DNA from: Nodularia sp. LEGE 06071
GTDB lineage: Bacteria; Cyanobacteriota; Cyanobacteriia; Cyanobacteriales; Nostocaceae
Length of the DNA stretch: 64,000 nucleotides
NCBI RefSeq assembly: GCF_015207755.1
Contig: NZ_JADEWH010000006.1
Coordinates: 1-64,000, forward strand
Reading direction: 5' to 3'
Position 1 is the stretch's first letter. Each line of letters opens with the position of its first letter. Position numbers and translations under genes: made by a program. Below the pieces are notes generated by a model. The model was not told where the DNA came from. It saw only the letters and a program-made list of their open reading frames with translations, and made no database searches. Positions 17,931 to 27,083 of the stretch are shown here, piece by piece.

Positions 17931-18196
17931 AAAGATGAGTTAGTGTCGCGCAAAGGCGCAAAGACGCAAAGAAGAATTAGTTTATTGTATAAATTATGAT
18001 TAAGTTTTAATGACTAAAAATACTCCAACTGCAATCATTACACAGTCAGCGACAATGTTTATTCCTTAAGGCATCACCATTTTTTGACCGCAGTACCTCC
18101 CAACTCTACCCAGGGGAGTTAGTAGGTGGGTTAATTATCAGCTTCATCTCATCAACATTTAAATTAAAATTAGTGACCTAAATTACCAGGAGTATG

Positions 18197-18571
18197 CTAT
18201 ATGGATTTGTTTGAATTGCATATGTATCTATTTGAATCTAACTTTTTTAAACGTTGGCATTGGTTTAGTTTCCACTTTAAACAACCTTTTGTGCATCCAT
18301 TTTCAAGGGCCGCTGTGTATAAATCCTTTGTTAATAATACAACTTCAACATTGGGATCATCTTCGAGGGATTTTAAAAGTTGGATTGCGGCTACTCTGTA
18401 CCTTTGTTTAGAAAGTGCATTACCAATTTCTAGTAATATTGCCTGAGTTGTTACTAAACGAATTTTATTAGCTTCAAGCTGATGAGCAAGTTCAACAGCC
18501 CGCAGATGATTTTGATCTGTAATGGAAGATAGGGCGATGGCAAAAGACGTATCTAAAAAGACTTCAATCAT
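18197..18571 (-). CDS. PIN-domain (VapC-like) toxin, C-terminally truncated
   Basis: The N-terminal part is a good PIN ribonuclease: D7 (VFLDTSFAIAL) and E48 (ILLEIGNALSKQRY) are the first two catalytic acids. Family members continue after the LYxxAL helix with a (W)xLTDCxSF motif that supplies further acids and then a DxHFxQAGF tail. Here the sequence after LYTAALEN turns into an unrelated basic tail (GCTKGCLKWKLNQCQRLKKL), and neither motif appears in the other frames. The toxin is therefore probably inactive, a decayed member. It overlaps the antitoxin gene by 8 bases, the usual toxin-antitoxin arrangement. Confidence 0.75.
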   Translation of the reverse strand: MIEVFLDTSFAIALSSITDQNHLRAVELAHQLEANKIRLVTTQAILLEIGNALSKQRYRVAAIQLLKSLEDDPNVEVVLLTKDLYTAALENGCTKGCLKWKLNQCQRLKKLDSNRYICNSNKSI

Positions 18572-18797
18572 TTAAAGAAATGCTTTCCCCATATAAATAC
18601 TGGTCAATTTGCTCTGACCAATCTGGCTCACCCTGTAATTGTAAGGATTGAGCAGTTTGAAGAAACGTTTTAGGTGGTTTTTGTTCGTTGGGTAACACAC
18701 TGTCAATTATAATTCTTACTCTCGTACCTGCGGCAAGGTTTAAGGGTGCTTCTAGTTGAAGGGCTGTACCGTCAAATATAGCTTCGAGTTCTTGCAT
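18564..18797 (-). CDS. Antitoxin, AF2212/DUF104-like
   Basis: A 77-residue protein starting MQELEAIFDGTALQLEAPLN. The IFDG-x-ALxLEAPLNLxxGTRVRIII pattern is the short beta-rich N-terminal domain of AF2212/DUF104-type antitoxins. The C-terminus (FLQTAQSLQLQGEPDWSEQI) would wrap the toxin. It lies upstream of and overlaps the PIN toxin gene, as expected when the antitoxin is made first. Since the toxin appears truncated, this antitoxin may persist to neutralise related toxins elsewhere or may simply be in decay. Confidence 0.8.
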   Translation of the reverse strand: MQELEAIFDGTALQLEAPLNLAAGTRVRIIIDSVLPNEQKPPKTFLQTAQSLQLQGEPDWSEQIDQYLYGESISLND

Positions 18798-18814
18798 AGT
18801 TGTTAAAAGCTATG

Positions 18815-18910
18815 GACTGTCTCCAGTATAGTTTGTCCGTCATTCTAGAGTTATCCTCAGCAAATATTAACGTCCTAGCATTTTATCTCGCAGATGCTTG
18901 ATGCGATCGC
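18815..18910. repeat. 96-bp duplicate of the uvrB 3' end, copy 1
   Basis: This segment repeats 23585-23680 almost base for base at both ends: GACTGTCTCCAGTATAGTTT at the start, and CGTCCTAGCATTTTATCTCG through GATGCGATCGC at the end. Only about 20 bases in the middle differ. In the other copy the right half is the last codons of uvrB (minus strand). Here it has no gene attached, so this is the derived copy. Confidence 0.85.
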
Positions 18911-18931
18911 TAACGACAAGCCACTTCACGT

Positions 18932-19519
18932 CTACACATCTTCATCGGTGGTTTCGGGTTCAAACTGCACTTGTCGGTACAAATCAGCGATCGCTATTTC
19001 TACATCTACTGATTCTAGTCGCAATCTATCACCCAAATTATACTCTGATAGTACCCATTGCCCCTGTTGGTTGCGCCGAAATACTTCTACTAATGGTTGC
19101 GCTACTTGGACTAAGACATATTCTTGTAAGGTGGGTGATTGGCGATATTTGGCAAACTTTTTGCCCCTATCGGCTGCTTCTGTGGAAGGTGATAGCACTT
19201 CGATGATTAAGCAGGGAAATTGTATCAATTGTGGATCGCGATCGCGCTGATCGCAAGTCACTACCACATCGGGATAAAAATACTTCTGCCCTGGTTCTAC
19301 CTGGACTTTCACATCTACAATGTATACTTCACAGGAGCGGTCTGCTAGGGCATCATCTAAAAGCTTTGAGAAATTAAGAGAAACCCGATTATGATTGCGT
19401 GTACCACCGCTCATTGCCACAACTTCGCCATCCCAATATTCGTAGCGTTGCTCTTGGGTGGGTTCCCAAAGCAGATATTCTGCTGCACTCATTAAAAAAT
19501 TATCGGGTAAAGCAACCAT
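18932..19519 (-). CDS. Uma2 family endonuclease-like protein (DUF820)
   Basis: A 195-residue member of the Uma2/DUF820 family, a PD-(D/E)XK-fold group greatly expanded in cyanobacteria. The pattern is typical: YEYWDGEVVAMSGGTRNHN near residue 26, the acidic KVQVEPGQKYFYPDVVVTCD centre (PDVVV) near residue 75, and LIIEVLSPSTEAADRGKKF with K-x-x-K-Y near residue 105. Cellular function is not established for the family. It is preceded on its 3' side by the copied uvrB tail. It lies in a stretch of accessory genes with the toxin pair and the Rpn nuclease. Confidence 0.88.
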   Translation of the reverse strand: MVALPDNFLMSAAEYLLWEPTQEQRYEYWDGEVVAMSGGTRNHNRVSLNFSKLLDDALADRSCEVYIVDVKVQVEPGQKYFYPDVVVTCDQRDRDPQLIQFPCLIIEVLSPSTEAADRGKKFAKYRQSPTLQEYVLVQVAQPLVEVFRRNQQGQWVLSEYNLGDRLRLESVDVEIAIADLYRQVQFEPETTDEDV

Positions 19520-19681
19520 CGGCGTGATTGGGGAATGATTTACTTTTCTAGGATAGCGACAATAGGACGTGTAGCTGCTTAAGGAATAAAAATTGCTAGA
19601 CTTTTGGTTTAGAACTCATCCCTATTTCTCACCCCACGGAATGTGTGTCTTGAAAGTATACTTTTATTTATTTAACAGTTT

Positions 19682-21967
19682 GTGCAGTTGGGAATGAACT
19701 ATCAATCTGAGGACGAGTATTTACACGACATACCCCTAATTATAGCAGGGCCAGTGTTAAAACATACAGAACCTGAATCAGTTACGGTCTGGATTGCGCT
19801 CAAACAGGCTTATCAGGTAGAACTCAAGGTTTACGAGACGACAAATAACGGTACAGTGTTAGGAAATGCTATATTCCAGGGAAGACGTTCTACCATTGCC
19901 CTTGGCAAATCGCTGCATATTGTTGCTGTAACAGCTCGTTCTTTAAATATGTCCCGCCTCAGAAGCGATCGCATCTACGCTTACGATCTCCAATTCATTG
20001 ACCAGACTGACCAAACTCAGCAAACTTTGCAGCAAGTCTTATGTTCAAAGCGCTTTCCTACGGTCAACATCAGCTATTTTGACCACCAAAAACCAACGTT
20101 TGTCCTACCACCCAGTAATCTGCAAGATTTGCGAATTGTACATGGTTCCTGTCGCAAACCCCACGGGCATGGGTTTGATACACTACCCATTCTAGATTGC
20201 CTCATTGAGGAAACTGCCAGCCAGCCTCGAAAACGCCCCCATCAACTGTTTTTGACTGGCGACCAAATTTATGGAGATGATGTATCTGAGCCACTATTGT
20301 GGGTTTCCAGTATGCTTGGTGATGCGTTATTGGGTTGGGAAGAACGGCTACCAGCCACTCAAAAAAAGCCTGGGGATGCTGCTCATTACACACCAAAGCA
20401 ACTACCTCCTGGACATCGGGCTGATGTGGTAACTCACCAAGCTGGCTTCACCGCAGGATTAGACAATAAACGCGCTAAGGTCGTTAATCATCTTCTGAGC
20501 TTGGGTGAATATTATGCATCTTATTTATTGATTTGGTCTCCAGTGTGTTGGCCAGATACTTTTTCTCAGGGACGGAAAATGATGAAAACTCGCAAAGCCA
20601 CTCGCCAGTGGGATCAGCAAGTTCAAAATCTGCGGCAATTTATCCACACTCTTGGGAAAGTCCGCCGCGCCCTGGCCAATATTCCCATGTACAGTATCTT
20701 TGATGACCATGATGTCAGTGATGACTGGAACCTCAACCAAAGTTGGTGTTTGCGGGTACTGGGACAACCCTTGGGGCAACGAGTGGTGCAAAACGCGCTG
20801 TTAGCTTATACAGTTTCTCAAGCATGGGGCAATACACCCTGGCAATTTGAAGCCAATCAATCTGGTGAAAAACTATTAATGGCAGCCCATGACTGGTCTG
20901 CTTCCCAAGGAACAGATACTGCGGCCTATGAGGCGATCGCTCGTTATGTGGGAATGCCCGCCAATAACCCCCACACTGGCTTAACTGAGTTTACTTTGGA
21001 CGGTTCAGTCTTAGTCCTAGATCGACATCCAGAAGCACTTACTTGGCACTATACAGTACGTAGCAATTGCCATGAAGTAATAGTTTTAGATACACGTACA
21101 TGGCGGGGCTACCCTGCTGATCAAAAACCGACAGCACCACCAATGCTGTTATCTCCACACACCTTTGAGCGTCAACTCTCCTTACCTCTACAACAAGCTT
21201 CTGGGATTCAAGCCACGATGGTGATTGCACCGACAAATGTGTTTAGTTTGAAAATAATTGATCGGATTCACCATTGGCAATTGCAACGTGACAAAGTGTT
21301 TGCCACAGATGTTGGAGATGCGTGGAATGTTAACTCCCAAGCATTGGCGAAATTGCTCACAACTTTATTTGCACAACGCCAAAAAATCGTGATCTTATCT
21401 GGAGATATTCACTACAGTTCAGTTATTCGTTTATCTTTTGTAAGTACTTCTCCAGATTTTGCCAACCCATCAGTTTTAGTGCAGTTAACTTCTAGTGCAA
21501 TGAAAAACGAAGAGCCTATTACTCGTATACTGCATACACGACTGAAACACTGGCTCTTGCCCGAAAAGGTACGACATTGGATAGGATGGCTCAATCCACC
21601 GGATATGGTAGAACAAAGAGCTAGACAATCCCACCATCCGCAAATGAACCCAGATTGGAATTGTCAGCTGGAATGGATTCCTCGACAAAACTTTCAGACT
21701 CCTAACTTTGGCACTAATGTGTCATGGCTCAGGACTCCTCGACAAACAGCCAAAAACGATAGATGGCTATGGTTACAGCAGCTAATGTTCTGGAAATCTC
21801 CTTGGTTTCAAGATGGACGAGAAGTGGTGGGAGTCAATAATTTGGCCTTAGTTCAGTTTGAATTGACAGACACCAGTAATTCTTACAAAGTTATTCAAGA
21901 TTCATACTGGTTTTCTTCCTGGTATCCTACCCGAATTGTTTATAGCCGCTTTGAGAGCCAACTATAG
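19682..21967 (+). CDS. PhoD-like metallophosphatase
   Basis: A 761-residue protein of the PhoD-like metallophosphatase superfamily. An N-terminal beta domain (SVTVWIALKQAYQVELKVYE) precedes the catalytic domain. The metal-binding motifs are GSCRKPHGHGFD near residue 155, FLTGDQIYGDD near 194, FDDHDVSDDWN near 339, and LSGDIHYS near 573. VIVLDTRTWRGY lies between the last two. There is no signal peptide or Tat motif, so unlike classical alkaline phosphatase PhoD it is likely cytoplasmic. The substrate is unknown. GTG 19682 is the annotated start; ATG 19694 four codons later is an alternative, as neither has a clear ribosome binding site. Confidence 0.88.
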   Translation: MQLGMNYQSEDEYLHDIPLIIAGPVLKHTEPESVTVWIALKQAYQVELKVYETTNNGTVLGNAIFQGRRSTIALGKSLHIVAVTARSLNMSRLRSDRIYAYDLQFIDQTDQTQQTLQQVLCSKRFPTVNISYFDHQKPTFVLPPSNLQDLRIVHGSCRKPHGHGFDTLPILDCLIEETASQPRKRPHQLFLTGDQIYGDDVSEPLLWVSSMLGDALLGWEERLPATQKKPGDAAHYTPKQLPPGHRADVVTHQAGFTAGLDNKRAKVVNHLLSLGEYYASYLLIWSPVCWPDTFSQGRKMMKTRKATRQWDQQVQNLRQFIHTLGKVRRALANIPMYSIFDDHDVSDDWNLNQSWCLRVLGQPLGQRVVQNALLAYTVSQAWGNTPWQFEANQSGEKLLMAAHDWSASQGTDTAAYEAIARYVGMPANNPHTGLTEFTLDGSVLVLDRHPEALTWHYTVRSNCHEVIVLDTRTWRGYPADQKPTAPPMLLSPHTFERQLSLPLQQASGIQATMVIAPTNVFSLKIIDRIHHWQLQRDKVFATDVGDAWNVNSQALAKLLTTLFAQRQKIVILSGDIHYSSVIRLSFVSTSPDFANPSVLVQLTSSAMKNEEPITRILHTRLKHWLLPEKVRHWIGWLNPPDMVEQRARQSHHPQMNPDWNCQLEWIPRQNFQTPNFGTNVSWLRTPRQTAKNDRWLWLQQLMFWKSPWFQDGREVVGVNNLALVQFELTDTSNSYKVIQDSYWFSSWYPTRIVYSRFESQL

Positions 21968-22113
21968 CGGTTCCCGCTTGAGTGCAAGACAGTATGAGTA
22001 TGGGATGATGGAGTATATTAACGTCTAACCTGGATCTCTCACGAAAATTCTCAAAGCCTGATAAAGTCTACGAGATTTCAGTTTTTCGCACTGCATTGAT
22101 GCTGTTGGCGAAG

Positions 22114-22302
22114 TCAAAAAACCCTCGTGTTTGTATAAGTCAATTCAGCGATGAAACGATTGAGAGCTTTTTGAACAGCTTTGTATCCAGGGGCTTGCTT
22201 ACCTAATTTCAAGTCAAGTAGAATGCGATCGCGTAAAATCGTCAATCTCATTCCTGGAGAAAGTGCCACAGCTTTACTAGATTTTATGCAACTGTATATC
22301 AA
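22114..22302 (-). CDS. Small conserved-looking protein or remnant, about 62 residues
   Basis: The minus strand encodes MRLTILRDRILLDLKLGKQA and PGYKAVQKALNRFIAELT, a helical basic sequence with a HIP1 site inside. Initiation could be at 22302 or at the inner ATG near 22254. The composition looks protein-like, and I have an impression of similar short cyanobacterial proteins, but I cannot name a family. An overlapping plus-strand frame (22181-22393) is judged less likely. It may be a decayed gene. Confidence 0.35.
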   Translation of the reverse strand: MIYSCIKSSKAVALSPGMRLTILRDRILLDLKLGKQAPGYKAVQKALNRFIAELTYTNTRVF

Positions 22303-22477
22303 AAGTGCTAAAGGAAATGTAGTGTGGAAACAGCTTCCCGAAATCTTACAATCTGCTATTTTCGCGCAAATACCCCCACAAAATAATTCGTAATTACAAA
22401 AGTCTTATACATTCTAGCTTTAGAGGATTTGAATCTCTTGCCAAAATTTAGAGAATTGGTATTACCAGACTGTGCAA

Positions 22478-23347
22478 TCAATTATCGATTCGTGCTTCTA
22501 GCCAAGCCTGTAAATCAGCCACACTGGTAAAATCAAGCAAAGCTTCACCCAAATCTTCCAACATCGACAAAGGCAAACCCGAAACCAAAGAACGCACCTC
22601 CTGGGGAAGTTCTCCAAACCGCTTAGTCAACTGTCGGGAAACAAAGTTAACAGCTTCTTCTTGCCGTCCTTCCTCTCGTCCTTCTTCTCGTCCTTCCTGC
22701 TTAATTTCCCGATAAACTCTCGTTTCCTTTAGTGTAATATCTAACATTGCTTCTACCTCAACTCTACTCAGTTCATCAAACCGATAAGTCATGATTGTTG
22801 TAATTATCTCAATTATCGCACGACTATCTAATGGCGATAACTCAGCGCGAGTTCGACTTAACAAATACCGCGCTTGTTCTGGGGCTTCTTCCTCCTTGAC
22901 AGTAGTTAACACCATTGCCGCCACCCACAACGGCAAAGAGCGAATGTCTCCCAATTCATCCAAATACACCCGATGTACTTGCTCTCCATTCAAAAAACCT
23001 CGATGCGGATGAATATCACTTTGTTCAGTACTACGTGACGGATAAATAATTACCGCTTGCCAATCACTAAATCTGTCACGATTGCGGTAAAAATATAATG
23101 ATGATTCTGCAAATACCCGTTCATACAGTTTTTCGTCCTTTTGAAACTGTACCTCACAGAAATATACAATTCCCGGACTTGCATTTTCAGGTGGTAGAAA
23201 CACCCCATCAATTTCAAACTTAGGTTCTTTGACAGCCACCGAGTCAAACCGATATACATCAGCATTCTCTGGCGGATTTGTCAATAATTCAAACAGTAAA
23301 CTAGGAGATTGTTGAAATAGTTTATAAAAAATTGAATCACGCCGCAT
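22478..23347 (-). CDS. Rpn family nuclease with DUF4351 tail
   Basis: A 289-residue member of the Rpn/DUF2887 PD-(D/E)XK nuclease group. The N-terminus is FYKLFQQSPSLLFELL. The catalytic core has KFEIDGVFLPP (metal-binding D) and VYFCEVQFQKDEKLY (E-x-Q). A charged linker EGREEGREEGRQEE precedes the C-terminal DUF4351 module (LTKRFGELPQEVRSLV ... EDLGEALLDF ... LQAWLEAR). The same C-terminal module is found in the two proteins flanking topA in this window. Rpn proteins in E. coli promote recA-independent recombination by DNA cleavage. It is next to an ABC-exporter relic and the duplicated uvrB end, that is, in a rearranged spot. Confidence 0.88.
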   Translation of the reverse strand: MRRDSIFYKLFQQSPSLLFELLTNPPENADVYRFDSVAVKEPKFEIDGVFLPPENASPGIVYFCEVQFQKDEKLYERVFAESSLYFYRNRDRFSDWQAVIIYPSRSTEQSDIHPHRGFLNGEQVHRVYLDELGDIRSLPLWVAAMVLTTVKEEEAPEQARYLLSRTRAELSPLDSRAIIEIITTIMTYRFDELSRVEVEAMLDITLKETRVYREIKQEGREEGREEGRQEEAVNFVSRQLTKRFGELPQEVRSLVSGLPLSMLEDLGEALLDFTSVADLQAWLEARIDN

Positions 23348-23403
23348 GAAGCATTCCAGTAGATAGTTAACCCTATCAAATATCTAAGCATATTTTTCTT
23401 AGG

Positions 23404-23583
23404 GGTAAAGCCGGATTTATTAATAGTCGTTTAGCTAATAATATCTCTGGGATGGCTACCATTAAAAGCTTTACTGCGGAAACTTATGAACGAGGTCGCG
23501 TCCTTGACGAAAGTCAAGCCTATCGCCGGAGTAACCGGAATGCGATCGCACTTCGGCTGCTTTTTATCCAGCGATTCGATTAG
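23404..23583 (+). pseudogene. Fragment of an ABC exporter permease domain
   Basis: The plus strand reads GKAGFINSRLANNISGMATI, KSFTAETYERGRVLDESQAY and RRSNRNAIALRLLFIQRFD, then TAG at 23581-23583. The core (LANN-SG-ATIKSFTAE-YE ... SQAYRRSN-AIAL) is the cytoplasmic coupling part of MsbA/type-1 ABC exporter transmembrane domains. There is no start, no further helices and no ATPase domain, so it is a 60-codon relic. The stop lies two bases before the repeat shared with 18815. Confidence 0.75.
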
Positions 23584-23584
23584 T

Positions 23585-23680
23585 GACTGTCTCCAGTATA
23601 GTTTGTCCGTCATTCTAGAGCTACCCTAACCAAGCATTAACGTCCTAGCATTTTATCTCGCAGATGCTTGATGCGATCGC
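23585..23680. repeat. 96-bp repeat covering the uvrB 3' end, copy 2 (parental)
   Basis: This segment includes the uvrB stop and about 14 last codons plus about 52 bases of downstream sequence. Its twin at 18815-18910 lacks the rest of uvrB. The two copies are in the same orientation, 4.77 kb apart. Confidence 0.85.
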
Positions 23681-25634
23681 GCAATTTTGCCGCCTCTTCA
23701 AATTCTAAGTTTTTCGCAGCATCTTTCATCTGTGCTTCTAACTTCGCAATCAACCCTGGAATTTCCTCTAAAGGCAGTTCATCTATATGTTCATCGACCA
23801 CTTTTAAATCAGTCGCATTTAATCGCCGGGAAACATCTAAAAAAGATAAAATTGCATTACTCGATTTCTTAATAATCGGTTGCGGTGTAATTCCATGCGT
23901 CCGGTTATAAGCCATCTGAATCCCCCGCCTTCGATCTGTTTCATCAATGGCTTTAATCATGCTGCCTGTCATATTATCAGCATACATAATTGCTTGTCCC
24001 CGAATGTGCCGTGCGGCTCTCCCAATAGTTTGAATTAAGGAACGTTCGGCGCGTAAAAAGCCTTCTTTATCTGCATCCATAATTGCCACTAAGGAAACTT
24101 CTGGTAAGTCTAAGCCTTCCCGTAGCAAGTTCACACCTACCAAAACATCAAATTTCCCCGCACGTAAATCTTGTAAAATTTCGATGCGCTCAATGGAATT
24201 AATCTCTGAATGCAAATAGCGCACCTTTATACTGTGGTCTTGCAGATACTCAGTCAAATCTTCCGCCATGCGCTTCGTTAATGTGGTAATTAACACTCGT
24301 TCTTGACGGTCAACTCTGTCTTTAATTTCCCCTAATAAATCATCAATTTGTCCTTCTGTGGGACGCACGGAAATTTCCGGATCAATTACCCCAGTCGGTC
24401 GAATTACTTGATCAGCAATATGACCTTCAGATATTTCTAATTCCCAATTTCCTGGTGTGGCGGAAACAAAAATACACTGATTCACCTTTTGCCAAAATTC
24501 TTCTGCTTTTAACGGACGGTTATCAGCAGCACTGGGAAGACGAAACCCATGCTCAATTAAAACTTTTTTTCTAGCTTGGTCACCGTTATACATACCACGA
24601 ATTTGTGGCACTGATACGTGCGATTCGTCTATGACTAACAGCCAATCTTTGGGAAAATAATCAATTAAACACTCTGGGGGTGCGCCAGCTTGTTTTCCGG
24701 CTAAGTGGCGAGAATAGTTCTCTACGCCGTTACAGTAGCCAACTTCACGCAACATTTCTAAGTCATAGCGTGTCCGTTGGTCTATGCGTTGTGCTTCTAA
24801 TAATTTTCCCGCTTGTTCTAGTTCTGCTTTTTGTTGCTTTAATTCGGCTGCAATGTCATGACAAGCCACCTCTAAGCGTTCCTCTGGGGTGACAAAGTGA
24901 CGCGCTGGGTAAACATTTACAGATTCCAGACTGCGGATAATTTCACCTGTCACTGGGTCAATGTAGCGAATCGCGTCGATTTCATCGCCAAAGAATTCTA
25001 CACGGATGATCCGGTCTTCGTAGGCGGGACCAATTTCTAAGACATCACCCCGGACGCGAAAACGTCCCCGACCCATTTCTATGTCGTTGCGGCTATACTG
25101 CACTGATGCCAAATCACGTAAAATTTGACGCTGATTCACTTCCATCCCGATTTGGAAAGGAATGGCGGCTTTAAGATATTCGGCGGGAATCCCCAAACCG
25201 TAGATGCAGCTAATGGAAGCCACAACAATCACATCACGGCGTTCAAAGAGCGATCGCGTCGCGGAATGCCGCAACATATCTATTTCATCATTAATCGAAG
25301 CTGTTTTTTCAATATAAGTGTCGCTAACCGGAATATACGCCTCTGGCTGATAGTAATCGTAGTAGCTGACAAAGTACTCCACTGCGTTGTGAGGAAAAAA
25401 TTCCCGCAATTCATTACACAGTTGTGCCGCCAAAGTTTTATTATGGGCTAATACCAAGGTAGGTCTACCCACTTTTTCAATGACTGCGGCTATGGAAAAT
25501 GTCTTACCTGTTCCCGTAGCACCTAGTAAAGTTTGGTAACGGTTGCCAGTTTGGATACTGCTAGTTAGTTGTGCGATCGCCTGTGGTTGGTCGCCTGTGG
25601 GAATAAAGGGAGCTTGAAGACAAAATCCTGTCAT
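23637..25634 (-). CDS. uvrB: Excinuclease ABC subunit B
   Basis: The damage-verification helicase of nucleotide excision repair, 665 residues, normal length. The Walker A motif is GATGTGKTF near residue 39. The beta-hairpin region follows ([16 protein letters not shown]). DESHVSVPQ is the helicase motif II. Later motifs are [27 protein letters not shown] and [10 protein letters not shown]. The C-terminal UVR motif, which binds UvrC, is [20 protein letters not shown] near residue 630. It works with UvrA and UvrC, which are not in this window. Its last codons overlap the 96-bp repeat. Confidence 0.97.
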   Translation of the reverse strand: MTGFCLQAPFIPTGDQPQAIAQLTSSIQTGNRYQTLLGATGTGKTFSIAAVIEKVGRPTLVLAHNKTLAAQLCNELREFFPHNAVEYFVSYYDYYQPEAYIPVSDTYIEKTASINDEIDMLRHSATRSLFERRDVIVVASISCIYGLGIPAEYLKAAIPFQIGMEVNQRQILRDLASVQYSRNDIEMGRGRFRVRGDVLEIGPAYEDRIIRVEFFGDEIDAIRYIDPVTGEIIRSLESVNVYPARHFVTPEERLEVACHDIAAELKQQKAELEQAGKLLEAQRIDQRTRYDLEMLREVGYCNGVENYSRHLAGKQAGAPPECLIDYFPKDWLLVIDESHVSVPQIRGMYNGDQARKKVLIEHGFRLPSAADNRPLKAEEFWQKVNQCIFVSATPGNWELEISEGHIADQVIRPTGVIDPEISVRPTEGQIDDLLGEIKDRVDRQERVLITTLTKRMAEDLTEYLQDHSIKVRYLHSEINSIERIEILQDLRAGKFDVLVGVNLLREGLDLPEVSLVAIMDADKEGFLRAERSLIQTIGRAARHIRGQAIMYADNMTGSMIKAIDETDRRRGIQMAYNRTHGITPQPIIKKSSNAILSFLDVSRRLNATDLKVVDEHIDELPLEEIPGLIAKLEAQMKDAAKNLEFEEAAKLRDRIKHLRDKMLGR

Positions 25635-25884
25635 ACGGTTCTGTTGAAAATACCCTATCTCATGGTAACTATACAGTTCCGCCTCTGCCGAACTTAGGTA
25701 ATCAAACTAATAAACAGCAAGATTATTTTACAAAATTTTACAATTTAAATTTTCTTATGTATCTCTTTTAAAGATACTTATATATTTACCAGGTTTTTTC
25801 AGGTTACACTCTTTATGCGTGGAAAAAAATTAATTTTTCCTTCATTATTGTAAAATTCAGTTAATAAACCAGAGGGATCGGTTT

Positions 25885-26352
25885 ATGAATATTAGCAGCA
25901 CTGGCGAAGAAATCGATCCTCAACAACAGGATACCAAGCTAAAGGGAGAAAATACAGTGGCAGTTGAAAATAAGCAGGATAATACTTTGAATACAGATAA
26001 CATCGAAAAAGGCTCGGATCTGCCAGTGCCGAAAGAGGAAGGGAAACTAGCCGTTGCTGGAGTTCGTCCCATTGGTAGCAGTGATCTACAAATTGCTGGG
26101 ACAGTCCAAATTTCTGGAATCCGTCCTATTGGAGTCAGCACTTTGACAGTAGCTGATACAGTAAATATTATGGGAATTCGCCCCATCGGCGCTCATACAT
26201 TTGAAATTGTTGACACGATGAACTTATCCGGTATTCGTCCAATTGGTTCAAGTATACTAGCAATTTCTGATAGTTATTCGTCCTTCGGTAACCGTCCCAC
26301 AGCCCCAAATGAGACTGATGAATCGGAAATTTTGATGGGTTTTCTCGATTAG
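25885..26352 (+). CDS. GIRPIG repeat protein, 155 residues
   Basis: I do not recognise this protein. After a polar acidic N-terminus of about 50 residues, four tandem units of 19 residues follow. They begin GVRPIGSSDLQIAGTVQIS, GIRPIGVSTLTVADTVNIM, GIRPIGAHTFEIVDTMNLS and GIRPIGSSILAISDSYSSF, with a fifth start GNRPTA. Each unit has G-I-R-P-I-G followed by alternating hydrophobic residues, so a short beta-strand stack or solenoid is likely. There is no signal peptide, cysteine or catalytic motif. The ATG follows AGAGGGATCGG. A clear terminator at 26378 ends it, so it is a single-gene unit. Confidence 0.75.
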   Translation: MNISSTGEEIDPQQQDTKLKGENTVAVENKQDNTLNTDNIEKGSDLPVPKEEGKLAVAGVRPIGSSDLQIAGTVQISGIRPIGVSTLTVADTVNIMGIRPIGAHTFEIVDTMNLSGIRPIGSSILAISDSYSSFGNRPTAPNETDESEILMGFLD

Positions 26353-26377
26353 TCCTCAAAATACTATAATTGCCATC

Positions 26378-26407
26378 ACCCGGTTCCATAACACAACCGG
26401 GTTTTTT
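26378..26407 (+). terminator. Terminator of the GIRPIG gene
   Basis: ACCCGGTT (26378-26385) pairs with AACCGGGT (26395-26402), followed by T6. It lies about 25 bases after the stop codon. Confidence 0.85.
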
Positions 26408-26586
26408 AATCAAATAAAATATTCAAGTTGCTTTTATAATCACTCTTTTTATATAGATAACTAATATACCTTATGGCGGAAGATGGCAATGCAAAAGTTT
26501 ACTACAGTAGAAGGGTAGTGAAAAAGAGTTTTTAAAGTTAAATCATCACTTTAAAGACATTTTTTTATCCCATTAAGGAGTGCAAA

Positions 26587-26769
26587 ATGAGCATAGAAGA
26601 TCGCGCCAAAGCTACTGCTAAAAATATTGAAGGCAAAGCTCAAGAAGCACTTGGTAATGTTACTGGAGATCCAGAAGATAAGGCTAAAGGCAAAGCAAAA
26701 CAAGCTGAAAGCCAAGTGCGTCACGGAGTAGAAAACGTGAAAGATAATGTCAAAGAAAAGCTAGATTAG
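26587..26769 (+). CDS. CsbD family stress protein
   Basis: A 60-residue hydrophilic protein of the CsbD family: MSIEDRAKATAKNIEGKAQE, then ALGNVTGDPEDKAKGKAKQA, with a repeated GKA/KAKQAESQV pattern that is diagnostic. It is cytoplasmic and predicted to be helical or disordered. Family members are general-stress proteins in Bacillus and other bacteria; the molecular function is unknown. A strong AAGGAG lies seven bases before the ATG. It has its own unit, with a long spacer on each side. Confidence 0.93.
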   Translation: MSIEDRAKATAKNIEGKAQEALGNVTGDPEDKAKGKAKQAESQVRHGVENVKDNVKEKLD

Positions 26770-27083
26770 AAATTCTTTTCTGTGGTAAATATCTAGCCAC
26801 ATAACCCGGGTTAATCTGATTATGCCAAGATAAACACTGTTTAAAATCTTGGCTAAATCCTTTTTGTGTGTGGGTACAAAAAATCTCGAAGTTATGAATA
26901 CTTAACTTTGGTTTCTGACTGGCGAGGAGAATATAGGAGTAATGCGTGATTTATAAGTCAGCTAAAAAAAGATTTTTCTTATATTTACATCTACAGCAAA
27001 CCCTGTGAATAAATTAAGTTTTCCTTTGATTCATGGGAATCAAATTACATAGTTGCTAACTATTTTACTATGAGAGGTAAAAA
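26770..27083. other. Intergenic region without gene
   Basis: Contains a hairpin-capable TGTGG...CCACA (about 26781-26801) and the palindrome AACCCGGGTT next to it, probably the end of the csbD transcript. The rest is AT-rich with the promoter of the lipoprotein gene. No ORF was seen. Confidence 0.45.

Noticed and set aside
16920-18797. A restriction-modification system
   Set aside because: The methyltransferase is followed by a toxin-antitoxin remnant, not by a restriction nuclease; the Uma2 protein nearby is a family with no shown restriction role.
22181-22393. Plus-strand frame of 70 codons
   Set aside because: Overlaps the minus-strand small frame that looks more like a protein; no ribosome binding site.
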